From the NCBI GenBank assembly GCA_016223005.1, contig JACRPW010000046.1:1-44595 (forward strand): a DNA stretch of 44,595 nt, in the 5' to 3' direction. Positions within the stretch are counted from its first letter, which is position 1; each line of letters begins with the position of its first letter. The stretch comes from Deltaproteobacteria bacterium. Lineage in GTDB: Bacteria > Desulfobacterota > GWC2-55-46 > UBA9637 > GWC2-42-11. Positions 24,134 to 33,008 of the stretch are shown piece after piece. The notes beneath the pieces are model-generated. The model was not told where the DNA came from, did not search any database, and worked only from the letters and a program-made list of their open reading frames with translations. The position numbers and the translations under genes were made by a program.

Positions 24134-25177
24134 TTAAGCAGTGTTTTTCATAAAGAGCGCTGCTGTTTTCGCGTTATCAGTTTTGTAAGTGTTATTCCTT
24201 TTAAGTTTGCAGTCAGGGCAGTATTCAATATGGTCTGCATTCAACCCTTGTGAAAGCAGCCTCTGCCTTACCCTCATAAACACGCTGTCTGCTGCCATCG
24301 GCATCCCGCACCCTCTGCAAAGGAGGATACCCTTTTCACATTTAGTTTCTGCATTAAACCATTTATCCAATCTTAACCTTCTATCTATAATTATGCATCT
24401 TTCAGGACATGCCTTTTCACAAACAGGACAGCCTTTGCATAAACTATGATTATATACTAGGAATATCTTCTCATCTTCCCTGCCCCTTGCCCCTTGCCCC
24501 TTGCCCCTTTTTAATGCAAGCGCGCCTGTTGGACATACATTACTGCAGTTTTGACATAGGGTGCATCTCTCTCCTATATCTATCCATGCGGTTCCGGGAA
24601 ATGGCAGCCTGTCAGAGGATGAATTAAATAAACGCCCCAATAACCCCTCATTAAAAAAATATCCTCTGTCATTATCATTGCCATCTACATTATCAGAGAT
24701 TTTAAATGCCCGCTCATAGCCGTTTCTGGCAAAGAACTCTGCAAGTTTTTTAAGATGTCCTGTTTCTTTGCACTCATTGCATCCAATCAAATTTACGGAA
24801 CTGCCATTTGATAGAATTCCAGTTAAACCCCTAAAAGAGATACTGGAGATATGAGAGGTATAGATTGCCAAATTTTTGTCAGCGCCATTATATTTAAAGC
24901 CTGTTCTTTCACAGATAAAGATTATTTTTTTGCCTTCTTCCGAAAGTTTTATCCCTTTTAACATGGAACTATTTGCGTCCATATCATCTATAGCGTTTAC
25001 AGGGCAGACCTGATAGCATAAGCCGCATCTTGTGCATGATTCATGGTTTATGAATGCAGATTTTCTGTTTCCCTTGCTTGCAGCCTTAATCGCCTTTTCA
25101 GGACAGATCAATACGCAATTAGCGCATCTATTCTCCATTATGCATATGTCCTGTTTGACAGCAGGATAGTTATCCAT
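24134..25177 (-). CDS. polyferredoxin with four [4Fe-4S] motifs
   Basis: A 347-residue cytosolic iron-sulfur protein; the ATG at 25177 is chosen because AAGGTGG lies before it. Cluster motifs in order: CIMENRCANCVLICP, CTRCGLCYQVCP, CTLCQNCSNVCP and CKGCPVCEKACP. Two extra Cys pairs (CRGCGMP, CPDCKLK) near the C-terminus look like a zinc ribbon. Between the cluster pairs a ~100-residue segment contains IGCNECKETGHLKKL. It is the last gene behind the molybdoenzyme, separated by a hairpin. It may carry electrons for that system or aid its cofactor loading. A TGCCCCT heptamer array is translated as RGKGQGARGRE. Confidence 0.85.
   Translation of the reverse strand: MDNYPAVKQDICIMENRCANCVLICPEKAIKAASKGNRKSAFINHESCTRCGLCYQVCPVNAIDDMDANSSMLKGIKLSEEGKKIIFICERTGFKYNGADKNLAIYTSHISSISFRGLTGILSNGSSVNLIGCNECKETGHLKKLAEFFARNGYERAFKISDNVDGNDNDRGYFFNEGLLGRLFNSSSDRLPFPGTAWIDIGERCTLCQNCSNVCPTGALALKRGKGQGARGREDEKIFLVYNHSLCKGCPVCEKACPERCIIIDRRLRLDKWFNAETKCEKGILLCRGCGMPMAADSVFMRVRQRLLSQGLNADHIEYCPDCKLKRNNTYKTDNAKTAALFMKNTA
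24481..24508. repeat. heptamer array in the polyferredoxin gene, TGCCCCT x4
   Basis: Four perfect units, encoding KGQGARG between the third and fourth cluster motifs. Confidence 0.85.
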
Positions 25178-25199
25178 ATTTCTCCACCTTACAAAATTT

Positions 25200-25234
25200 C
25201 CCCAGCGCCGCTTACTGCTGGAGCGGCACTGGGG
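25200..25234 (-). terminator. hairpin between molybdoenzyme and polyferredoxin genes
   Basis: CCCCAG-C-GCCGC pairs with GCGGC-A-CTGGGG around an 11-base loop. On the minus strand AAATTTTG follows, a poor T-run, so it is more likely to lower downstream expression than to stop it. Confidence 0.5.
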
Positions 25235-25260
25235 AATGAAAAGCAAATACCTATCTTTAA

Positions 25261-28110
25261 TCAGATAACTTTAGCAGAAGGCGCTTCTACTGCAACAATT
25301 CTGGCAATAATATCCACATATCCGGGGAACCCAACTATCGGTGACAGTAAGTTGGGGTCAACCAACTGGTTCACATTGGCAGTGTAATCCTTCTGCTGGT
25401 AGGTCGTGCCAACACCCGGCGAGAAACGACCGCCTCCTCCGTATGGCATCTTCAACACACTCGGACGAACCGTATCTGTCACAAGGACAACACTCTTCTG
25501 TGTCTTGCCAAGCATATTCTCAATCGTAATTACATCTCCGGTATTTACCCCATTTGCCTCTGCATCCTTTGGATTCATAGCACATGCACCAACGCAGTGG
25601 GTGCCTTTTGTAAACCTCTTTTTTGCCACCTTCATGCTTCCCTGCGGCATACCCATACCGTTTTTCTCTGTAACCCAGTCTGCCACCTCAGCCTCAAACT
25701 CCTTATTCAATGGCCACCATATGCTGTCAGTGGGCGTCTCTGCCTGCTGCGGATTGGCGTATGTGGCTGTCATGCCCTGATGCACCCTGGCAGAAATCAA
25801 CTGGAACGGATACTTCTTTACCATCTCTGCATATCTCGGACTTGCAGGATTATAAGGAGGGTCAAACCAGAAGAATGTGGTCGGGTATTTATCCCATTTT
25901 ACTCCTGTGTATTTTTCAAGGATTTCGAACCCGTATGGTTTTGCGCCGCCCTTTATATGCTCATTATAATTCTCCATCCTGCTCCAGACAAACTCAATCT
26001 TGCCAGATTTGTGCTGAATTACCTGCTCATACCTTCTCCACGCCATAGGCCATACAGCAACACCCTGATGCTTCCTCAGCCAATCCACTGTTATCGGCTC
26101 GCCCTGAATCACCTTTTTCTCATTGTCTATCTTCACCCTTCCTGCCTCAAGGGAATCCGGTGTGCCGATGAGTGTATAGCCCTTAGGAAGTTTTGGATAT
26201 GGAAGAGGCTCGCCCACATTCTTTTTACCAGGCGTCCCTTCAATTGCCTCAGTCCAGAATATATCATCATGCTTATATTTGAGCCAGAACTCCTTCGGGT
26301 CAACATCCTTATCGCCATTGTCATAGAGCGCCTTTGCAACGGCATTCATTATCTCAACCTGAGTCTTTGCCTCGCCGAGCGGCTTTATCACCTGATCCCT
26401 TAAAACAGCAACAGGACAACTTGGATATATATCTGCAATGCCATACCTCTCCAGATAGTTTGCCGCAGGGAGCACTACATCAGCATACAGAGCGTTCTCA
26501 AGGTAGACGGAGTCTATGCTGACATTCAGATCAAGAAGATACTCGCCTGTCTTAGGGTCAACTGCAGTAAGCGCCTCCTGCCATTTCCATGTAGCGCTTC
26601 CGCTTATCATTGTATTCCCGCCGATTTCGAACCTTGCCTTGATTGGATATTTATAGCCCTTAAAAGGACCATACTTGATTTCTACCCCTTCAAGGATCCT
26701 CCTTGGATGGTCGCCAACCACATCCTCCCAGCCTGCAGGCCAATCGCTCATCTCATCCATGTGCAAATCGCCCTGCTTGCCTTTGACAGTCTTGCCATTA
26801 ACAGTTCTCGTGATTTCCCTGCCCTGGAAGTGTCCGGCATAGCCGTCCTTGCTGATTCTTACCTGATTGCAGTCAATGACCCCGCCCGGCGCCTCAATGT
26901 TGCCTGTTACAACATCAATGGCTGTGCCAAACATGGATGCTATATAGCCTGCAAATCTGTGGCCGATGCCGTTCATGCCCCAGACAACTGCGCCAGGCTT
27001 TGTGGTTCCGATGAGCTCGGCGATTTCCTTTATCTTGTCTTTTGAGATGGTGGTCTTTTCCTCTGCCCATTCTAAAGAGAAGTATTTAAGCCCGTTGCCG
27101 TCGGTCTTATTCCAGTAGGACTTGAACTCCTTCACAAACTCATCAAAACCCTTTGTGTATTTTGCTATGAAGTCTTTGTCCTCGTATCCCTTTTCGAGGA
27201 TATACCTCAAGATAGCGCCCAGTAAGTGGTTGTCGGTGCCCGGTCTTATCGGCACCCACTCTCCGCCGTTATTGGCTGCCCATGCAGCGGTATTGCACAT
27301 GGCAGGGTCAACAACGATTACCCTGCAGCCCTTGAGCGCTGCTGTAACTGTTCCCCTGCTTTCATAATGGATCCTTGTGGCAGTGAACGGATTCCAGCCG
27401 AGATACACGATATATTTCGGAAGAGGGAGGTCATCATACCCCATTTCTTTCAGACTTCCGTCAGACTGTCGGACAAGGACAGGCCTCATCAAATCAGGCT
27501 CCCACCTCTTGCCGTTTATGAAGTTCTTGGGACCGAACCTTCTCGGCACATCGCAGATACTGCCGTGCTCAACAACATGAGGGCAGGCAATAGCCCCGCG
27601 GCCCATGCGGTAGTAAGGCTGTGTATCCGTCATGTCGCCTGTGTCAACAATCACTGACTCTCCGCCGCCGTGTTTCTTTTTAATCTCCACAATCTTTTTG
27701 GCTATGTGATTCAATGCCTCATCCCAACTTACCCTTTTAAACTTCCCTTCCCCGCGCTTTCCAGTCCTCATCATAGGATGTAGTATCCTGCCTGTTGAGT
27801 TTATTAGACCGCACCCTAATGGCCCCTTGCCGCACATCTTGCCGTGGTTGTAGGGGTCTGCATAGTTTCCATAAATCTTTTCTACCTTGCCGTCCTTTGT
27901 ACAGACCTCCAGCCCGCACTCACTTGGGCAGTAGGAATCATAGGTATATTTCACATCATAACCTGTAAATTTACCTTCTAATTCCTGCTCGCTCCCTGCC
28001 TGCAGTTTAAGATTTGACTGGGAAAAGGCATTGAGGACATTAAATCCGAGAGGGGCTGTTGCTCCAACTGCTGCGCCTAATTTTATAAAGTTTCTTCTTG
28101 ATATTTTCAT
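25261..28110 (-). CDS. Tat-exported molybdopterin oxidoreductase, catalytic subunit (DMSO-reductase family)
   Basis: A 949-residue catalytic subunit. It begins with a twin-arginine signal (SRRNFIKLGAAVG), then an N-terminal [4Fe-4S] motif CPSECGLEVC...GKMCGKGPLG, and the molybdopterin-binding domains (LGWNPFTATRIHYESRG, DPAMCNTAAWA, IRPGTDNHLLGA, NALYADVVLPAANYLERYG). The likely Mo ligand is the Cys of HGSICDVP. The C-terminal domain shows KRFTKGTHCVGACAMNPKDAEANGV. It resembles the Arr/Ttr/Psr branch that reduces or oxidises arsenic and sulfur compounds, but the substrate cannot be set from sequence. The FeS subunit starts upstream with a 4-base overlap (28107-28110). No NrfD-type anchor is present, so a cytochrome may link it to the membrane. 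Confidence 0.88.
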   Translation of the reverse strand: MKISRRNFIKLGAAVGATAPLGFNVLNAFSQSNLKLQAGSEQELEGKFTGYDVKYTYDSYCPSECGLEVCTKDGKVEKIYGNYADPYNHGKMCGKGPLGCGLINSTGRILHPMMRTGKRGEGKFKRVSWDEALNHIAKKIVEIKKKHGGGESVIVDTGDMTDTQPYYRMGRGAIACPHVVEHGSICDVPRRFGPKNFINGKRWEPDLMRPVLVRQSDGSLKEMGYDDLPLPKYIVYLGWNPFTATRIHYESRGTVTAALKGCRVIVVDPAMCNTAAWAANNGGEWVPIRPGTDNHLLGAILRYILEKGYEDKDFIAKYTKGFDEFVKEFKSYWNKTDGNGLKYFSLEWAEEKTTISKDKIKEIAELIGTTKPGAVVWGMNGIGHRFAGYIASMFGTAIDVVTGNIEAPGGVIDCNQVRISKDGYAGHFQGREITRTVNGKTVKGKQGDLHMDEMSDWPAGWEDVVGDHPRRILEGVEIKYGPFKGYKYPIKARFEIGGNTMISGSATWKWQEALTAVDPKTGEYLLDLNVSIDSVYLENALYADVVLPAANYLERYGIADIYPSCPVAVLRDQVIKPLGEAKTQVEIMNAVAKALYDNGDKDVDPKEFWLKYKHDDIFWTEAIEGTPGKKNVGEPLPYPKLPKGYTLIGTPDSLEAGRVKIDNEKKVIQGEPITVDWLRKHQGVAVWPMAWRRYEQVIQHKSGKIEFVWSRMENYNEHIKGGAKPYGFEILEKYTGVKWDKYPTTFFWFDPPYNPASPRYAEMVKKYPFQLISARVHQGMTATYANPQQAETPTDSIWWPLNKEFEAEVADWVTEKNGMGMPQGSMKVAKKRFTKGTHCVGACAMNPKDAEANGVNTGDVITIENMLGKTQKSVVLVTDTVRPSVLKMPYGGGGRFSPGVGTTYQQKDYTANVNQLVDPNLLSPIVGFPGYVDIIARIVAVEAPSAKVI

Positions 28111-28709
28111 GACTTCACCTCCTCGGCAGTGCCGCTTATATCAATCAGTTTATCCCTTCCATCCATGATATAAGCAGTCTGTGGTTTTGTTTTAAACTCA
28201 GCCCTCAGGACATCAGTTTTATTTTCTTTAAGGAGTTTAGAGACCTTGCTGTTCGGGTCATTCAAATCTCCGAAATACCTTGCATTGCCTATACAGTTCC
28301 TCACGCATGCCGGCTCCTCCAGACCTGCATCAAGCCTGTGCGCGCACCATGTGCATTTGTCTGCCTTGCCTGTAGATTGATTTATGTATCTGGCATCATA
28401 CGGACATGCAGTAGCACAGTAACCACAGCCGATACAGAGGTCTTCTCTTACAAGCACTGCCCCATCGCTCCGCTTAAATGTAGCGCCTGGCACAGGACAC
28501 GCCTTGATACACGGCGGATTTTCGCAGTGATTACACAGCACAGGCAGGAAATACCTCTTGTTGTTTGGATACTCGCCAACATCATAGATGCCGACCCTTG
28601 CCCTGGAGTTGCCCATAGGCACTTTATTCTCCATCTTGCATGATGATTGGCATCCATAGCATCCTGTGCATTTTCTTAAGTCTATGGCAAAGCCATACTT
28701 TTTAGACAT
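28107..28709 (-). CDS. four-cluster FeS electron-transfer subunit of the molybdoenzyme
   Basis: A 200-residue ferredoxin-like subunit of the PsrB/TtrB/DmsB type, which wires the molybdenum centre to its electron partner. Cysteine motifs: CTGCYGCQSSC, CNHCENPPCIKACP, CIGCGYCATACP and CTWCAHRL...CVRNC, the standard arrangement for four [4Fe-4S] clusters. The ATG at 28709 follows AGGAGGGG and gives MSKKYGFAIDLRKC. There is no signal peptide; such subunits are co-exported with the Tat-tagged catalytic chain. Confidence 0.92.
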   Translation of the reverse strand: MSKKYGFAIDLRKCTGCYGCQSSCKMENKVPMGNSRARVGIYDVGEYPNNKRYFLPVLCNHCENPPCIKACPVPGATFKRSDGAVLVREDLCIGCGYCATACPYDARYINQSTGKADKCTWCAHRLDAGLEEPACVRNCIGNARYFGDLNDPNSKVSKLLKENKTDVLRAEFKTKPQTAYIMDGRDKLIDISGTAEEVKS

Positions 28710-28802
28710 ATCATCCCCTCCTATTTTACTTGCAAGTATTGTTTGTTCTTCTTTTTCTCTATCTCTCCAATCATTTGCTTCACCGCACACTATAACCTCT
28801 AC

Positions 28803-29165
28803 TTATTTTTTATAGCGGTCGCCTGCTTCAGCAGGTTCGCCGCCATAAAATGTCCTTGCGTTATCCGCGCCCCATCTATGGCATTCCAGACACTCTGTCT
28901 TATCAACCTTTCTGCTTAAATTCTGAGGCATGGCAGATTTTCCTACGGTAGTTCCGCCCACACCTTTCTTATCTGCACTCACCCAGCCATTTGACTTATA
29001 AGGCTGCAAATGGCATTTTTCACAGTCCACTCCGTTCTCATCATGGTTTGTGTGAAAGGCTTCTGGATTGTATCTTGCCTTCATATCTTCAGCTGCCTTT
29101 ACCAGCCCTACACTCCCGAAAACCACTGCGAGAAGAACACAGATTAAAGTCTTTTTTCTAAACAT
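28803..29165 (-). CDS. periplasmic diheme cytochrome c, first gene of the molybdoenzyme operon
   Basis: A 120-residue exported protein with a signal peptide (residues ~1-24, ending GLVKAAE) and two heme motifs, CEKCH and CLECH. The extra histidines FHTNHDE could be the distal ligands, giving bis-His hemes as in small tetraheme or c7-type cytochromes. Being transcribed with the molybdoenzyme, it probably exchanges electrons with it in the periplasm. AAGGAGGTGTCAGC precedes the ATG, and a sigma-54-type promoter lies ~100 bases upstream. Confidence 0.88.
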   Translation of the reverse strand: MFRKKTLICVLLAVVFGSVGLVKAAEDMKARYNPEAFHTNHDENGVDCEKCHLQPYKSNGWVSADKKGVGGTTVGKSAMPQNLSRKVDKTECLECHRWGADNARTFYGGEPAEAGDRYKK

Positions 29166-29262
29166 GCTGACACCTCCTTTCGTGTTTTTTTGCTGCTAAT
29201 TTTTTTACTTAAAATAAGACACACCTGTATAACCTCACCTCCTTTCCATTTGTTATTAAAAT

Positions 29263-29278
29263 AGCAATTATAATGCCA
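29263..29278 (-). promoter_or_regulatory. sigma-54 (-24/-12) promoter of the molybdoenzyme operon
   Basis: On the minus strand TGGCATTATAATTGCT has TGGCA and TTGCT with GG and GC exactly 10 bases apart, a near-consensus sigma-54 promoter. Transcription would start near 29251, 86 bases before the cytochrome ATG. Confidence 0.8.
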
Positions 29279-29376
29279 ATGTATATCTAGTTGATTTATA
29301 AGACTTTTTCTTTAAAAATATCTCTTGACATTGTTACAGATGAAACATATGATGCAACATAAATTGAAACAGAGGT

Positions 29377-29402
29377 CCCAAAAATAGACATTCATTTTTG
29401 GG
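29377..29402 (-). promoter_or_regulatory. predicted activator-binding site (UAS), copy 2
   Basis: A perfect 9-bp inverted repeat, CCCAAAAAT and ATTTTTGGG, with an 8-base centre. It lies about 125 bases upstream of the -12 element of the operon and 51 bases ahead of the activator gene. 24 of 26 bases match the site at 11473. Confidence 0.75.
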
Positions 29403-29405
29403 TTT

Positions 29406-29438
29406 GTAAAATAGCGAGGGTTTTAATCGCTATTTTAC
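29406..29438. promoter_or_regulatory. 12-bp perfect inverted repeat before the activator gene
   Basis: GTAAAATAGCGA and TCGCTATTTTAC flank a 9-base centre. It ends 14 bases before the activator ATG, and the ribosome site (GAGAGGTG) follows. It could be an operator or a leader hairpin for self-control. Confidence 0.6.
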
Positions 29439-29452
29439 AGAGAGGTGATGAT

Positions 29453-30763
29453 ATGGGTATCCCTGCCATTAGTCCAAATAGTCCATTTGCCTTTGAGTCT
29501 ATCTCTCAAAGCGCTATCTTTTTTGTAATGGATGAAAAATGCAATATACTTTCAATGAGCGGTGCGGCTAAAGAGAAATGCAGGTTGAATGACAATGATA
29601 TTGCCAGAGGAGTGTGGTGTGATGCTGTTCTTGACGGGTTCCCTCTCTATGACTGTCCGCCCAAAAGTTTCGGGGTATCCAGCGGAAATTTGAAGACCGC
29701 AAATGGCAAGATGGCAGGGACATTTATCTATTACCCTATAAAAGATGAGAAAGGCAGGATTGTGGGGAGTATCTGGAATTTTATAAGGCAGAGCAGCAGT
29801 TGCTGCAATATAATGGAAGATGAGTCATTCTGGGCAACAAAGAATAAAACCATGGGCATAACGATTCAGAGGGCGATTATTGCTGCAAAAAAAGATTCCC
29901 CTATAAGCATATTCGGCGAGACAGGAACAGGAAAGACAGTTCTTGCAAAGTTTATCCATCAGCAGAGTCAGGTAAGGGAGGGCCCGTTCATCCACATAAA
30001 TTGCTCAACCATCCCCGAGACACTCTTTGAATCAGAGTTATTCGGTTATGAAAAGGGGGCATTTACAGGCGCTAACACTGAGGAAAAGGGCTATATTGCT
30101 GCGGCTGACGGCGGAACACTCTTTCTGGATGAGGTGGCGGACATGCCTTTAACTTGTCAATCTAAACTATTGACATTTCTGGACACCAAAAGATATCAGC
30201 CGCTCGGCGCCACAAAAGAGAGGATAAACCGTGTAAGGATTATATCTTCTTCCAATAAACCACTCTGGGAGATGACAAAGAATCGGGAGTTCAGACAGGA
30301 CCTTTTTTTCAGGCTTTCTGTAATAAGGCTCTTCATGCCGCCGCTTCGGGAAAGGAAAGAGGATATTCCCACGCTTGTCAACAACTTTTTAGGCGGTAAA
30401 AAACGGATAAGTTCGCAGGCTATGAGACTAATCTTATCACATCCATGGCATGGGAACATCAGGGAACTTACATCCGTATTGGAGAGCGCGTGCGTATGCA
30501 GCGCTGACGAGGAAATCATACAGCCCGACCATCTCTGTCTTAACTATGAAGAGAATGAAACAAACGGCCGCTTAAAAAATGGGATGACAAATCCTGATGA
30601 TGAGAAATACAAGATACTTTTGGCATTAAAAAATTCTTCCAACAACAAGACAATGGCTGCACAACTCCTTGGATTAAGCCGCATTACCTTATGGCGAAAG
30701 ATGAAAAAACATGGTCTTGAGGTCAGTAAAGATTGCGGTGCGGACTGCAGCTGTCATAAATAA
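29453..30763 (+). CDS. sigma-54-dependent transcriptional activator with Cys-rich sensor
   Basis: A 436-residue enhancer-binding protein. Residues ~10-115 form a PAS-like sensor with unusual cysteines (C30, C43, WCDAV, YDCPP, SSCC at ~117). The AAA+ domain (~130-350) shows Walker A GETGTGKT at 155, the sigma-54 contact loop GAFTGA at 202-207 and Walker B GTLFLDE at 221. A Fis-type helix-turn-helix (AAQLLGLSRITLWRKMKKHG) lies at the end, followed by a Cys-rich tail DCGADCSCHK. It is divergent from the molybdoenzyme operon and very likely activates it. The cysteines suggest sensing of metal, metalloid or redox state; the signal is unknown. Confidence 0.92.
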   Translation: MGIPAISPNSPFAFESISQSAIFFVMDEKCNILSMSGAAKEKCRLNDNDIARGVWCDAVLDGFPLYDCPPKSFGVSSGNLKTANGKMAGTFIYYPIKDEKGRIVGSIWNFIRQSSSCCNIMEDESFWATKNKTMGITIQRAIIAAKKDSPISIFGETGTGKTVLAKFIHQQSQVREGPFIHINCSTIPETLFESELFGYEKGAFTGANTEEKGYIAAADGGTLFLDEVADMPLTCQSKLLTFLDTKRYQPLGATKERINRVRIISSSNKPLWEMTKNREFRQDLFFRLSVIRLFMPPLRERKEDIPTLVNNFLGGKKRISSQAMRLILSHPWHGNIRELTSVLESACVCSADEEIIQPDHLCLNYEENETNGRLKNGMTNPDDEKYKILLALKNSSNNKTMAAQLLGLSRITLWRKMKKHGLEVSKDCGADCSCHK

Positions 30764-31404
30764 ATATAAACCCCGCAACTAACCTGTCTGCTTGTCGCAG
30801 ACCTGCCTAATTTAACCCTTCATTAAAAAAGAAAAATAATGTATATTTTAATCTGGCAGCAAATCAGCGTCTGTAAAAAGCGAAAAGGGAACAAGGCGTC
30901 GGGGTAAAAACCTTGACACTTTGGCAAGGGATTACAGATTGAGCATCATCTCCATTATAAATATAGCATTAAACGCACTAAGAATAAATAAGATGGGGGA
31001 CAAAAAGGATTTATTTTCCTCTTTCTTTTGGGAGCAAAGACTATCTGTCTATTGTGCCCCCTTTGAATGATGTGATGGGGATAGTTGGATAATACTACTC
31101 TGGCTGTCCTTGGCATGAAAATAATTTACTCCAGACCCAACAGTTCTGTCCAAGAAAATAAATCCCCTTTTCTGTCCTTTTCTGTCGTCCCCTTTTCTGC
31201 CCTCCTGCCCTTTCTGTTTTTCTGTGCTTTTTCTTGATGACTTTCTCTGCCTTCTTTGATAATCTCTTTCTTATGCCTGCCTGTCGGCAGACAGGGGTAT
31301 AATCCTCCTTTTTTGATGTGTTGTAACTGCTTGAGAATTATACCATTTTTGAATTTACAAAAAAGATTTTATACTACCAAACATGTCAAATAAAAGAAGA
31401 AGAG
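30764..31404. other. 641-bp gene-free stretch with inverted repeats
   Basis: No gene is supported here. It contains an inverted repeat of ~23 bases (GGGGACAAAAAGGATTTATT-type arm at 30996-31020 and its imperfect complement at 31153-31177), a pyrimidine-rich tract (31140-31260) and a CCTGTC/GACAGG hairpin (31278-31295) echoed near 30783. It looks like decayed REP-like elements. Confidence 0.5.
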
Positions 31405-32952
31405 ATGCTTTCTAAAATCCTATCCAGTGCTATAATCGGCATTGATGCATATATTGTTGAGGTAGAGGTAGATATCTCTCCCGGACTACCTGTGTTTTCT
31501 ACTGTCGGACTCCCTGACAATGCTGTTAAGGAAAGTAAAGATAGAGTCAAGGCAGCAATAAAAAACTCAGGTTATGAATTCCCGACCATGAGGATTACTG
31601 TAAACATTGCACCTGCTGATATAAAAAAAGAAGGCACAAGTTTTGACCTGCCTGTTTCAATCGGCATACTTGCCGCGCAGAAACTGCTTAAGACTGATAA
31701 ACTTAATCAATATCTCATAGTTGGTGAACTTTCATTAAATGGGGATATTAAACCTATAAAGGGTGCGCTTTCTATGGCAATCACTGCAAAGACTTTAGGA
31801 TTAAAAGGTATTATACTGCCGGAGGAAAATGCAGAAGAGGCAGCCATTGTTGAAGGTATAGATGTTATTCCTGTTAAATGCCTTTCCCAGTTAGCAGAGT
31901 TTTTTAATGGGGGCATAGAAATTAAACCATGTAAGGTAGATGTCAATGCCTTTTTCAAAAGGGAAGGCGATGCCTTATTGGATATAAATGAGGTGAAAGG
32001 GCAGGAGCATGTAAAAAGGGCACTGGAGATTGCAGTGGCAGGAGGGCATAATATCTTAATGATTGGGCCGCCCGGCTCAGGGAAAACAATGCTTGCAAGG
32101 AGGATTCCAACCATTCTTCCTGATATAACTATGGATGAGGCGATTGAAACAACAAAGATTCACAGCGTTGCAGGACTATTGAATAACAAACAGGTGCTTG
32201 TCACAACGAGACCTTTCAGAAGCCCCCACCACACTATTTCTGATGCAGGTCTCATTGGAGGGGGGCAGATTCCAAAACCAGGTGAGGTGTCTCTTGCACA
32301 TAACGGAGTTTTGTTTTTAGATGAACTCCCTGAATTTCATAAAAATGTTTTAGAGGTATTAAGGCAGCCCCTTGAAGACGGCAAGGTTACAATATCCCGG
32401 GCAGCCGTTTCAATTACATATCCAACATCCATCATGCTGGTTGCTTCATGTAACCCATGTCCTTGTGGTTTTTTCGGAGATTTAAGCAGGACATGTCAGT
32501 GCACCCCATTACAAATCAGGAGATACAGGGCAAAACTATCAGGACCACTCCTTGATAGGATAGATATCCATGTGGATGTACCGGGAGTCAAATTCAGGGA
32601 ATTATCTGATGAAAGGGGAGGGGAAGAATCGTCTGAAATAAAGGAGAGGGTCAATACGGCAAGGAAGATACAAGATAAAAGGTTTTCTATACTCCATACA
32701 AAATCAGGCAGAAGGATATACTGTAATGCCCAGATGTCATCAAGACATATCAAAAGATTCTGTGAAATAGGCAGTGACAGCAAAGGACTTCTTGAAATGG
32801 CAATAGATAAACTCGGACTTTCTGCGCGGGCGTATGCAAGGATATTAAAGGTTGCAAGGACTATTGCAGATATTGAAGGAAGTGAAAATATTGGGTCGCC
32901 CCACATATCAGAGGCGGTTCAGTACAGGAGTCTGGACAGAAAGGTTGTATAA
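31405..32952 (+). CDS. YifB/ComM-family Mg-chelatase-like AAA+ ATPase
   Basis: A 515-residue protein of standard YifB/ComM length. The N-terminal domain has [26 protein letters not shown] and [15 protein letters not shown]; the AAA+ part has Walker [17 protein letters not shown] and Walker [12 protein letters not shown]; a Cys motif [11 protein letters not shown]...CQC follows, and the C-terminus is the Mg-chelatase-like helical domain. ComM acts as a branch-migration helicase in natural transformation of some bacteria; here the role is unproven. AAGAAGAAGAG precedes the ATG. Confidence 0.93.
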   Translation: MLSKILSSAIIGIDAYIVEVEVDISPGLPVFSTVGLPDNAVKESKDRVKAAIKNSGYEFPTMRITVNIAPADIKKEGTSFDLPVSIGILAAQKLLKTDKLNQYLIVGELSLNGDIKPIKGALSMAITAKTLGLKGIILPEENAEEAAIVEGIDVIPVKCLSQLAEFFNGGIEIKPCKVDVNAFFKREGDALLDINEVKGQEHVKRALEIAVAGGHNILMIGPPGSGKTMLARRIPTILPDITMDEAIETTKIHSVAGLLNNKQVLVTTRPFRSPHHTISDAGLIGGGQIPKPGEVSLAHNGVLFLDELPEFHKNVLEVLRQPLEDGKVTISRAAVSITYPTSIMLVASCNPCPCGFFGDLSRTCQCTPLQIRRYRAKLSGPLLDRIDIHVDVPGVKFRELSDERGGEESSEIKERVNTARKIQDKRFSILHTKSGRRIYCNAQMSSRHIKRFCEIGSDSKGLLEMAIDKLGLSARAYARILKVARTIADIEGSENIGSPHISEAVQYRSLDRKVV

Positions 32953-32959
32953 ATAGCAG

Positions 32960-33006
32960 AGGCACAGGAGACAATATGCTTGGCAAACAAGGATGGGTGC
33001 CTTTTA
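32960..33006 (+). terminator. weak terminator between convergent yifB and resB
   Basis: AGGCAC (32960) and GTGCCT (32997-33002) could pair and are followed by TTTT, but the loop is long (31 bases). Confidence 0.3.
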
Positions 33007-33008
33007 AC

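Noticed and set aside
16824-24508. CRISPR array
   Set aside because: The repeats are 7-base tandem units without spacers and lie inside coding genes.
25406-27657. Long plus-strand open frames opposite the molybdoenzyme
   Set aside because: They are antisense shadows of a conserved gene, with no family motif or ribosome site.
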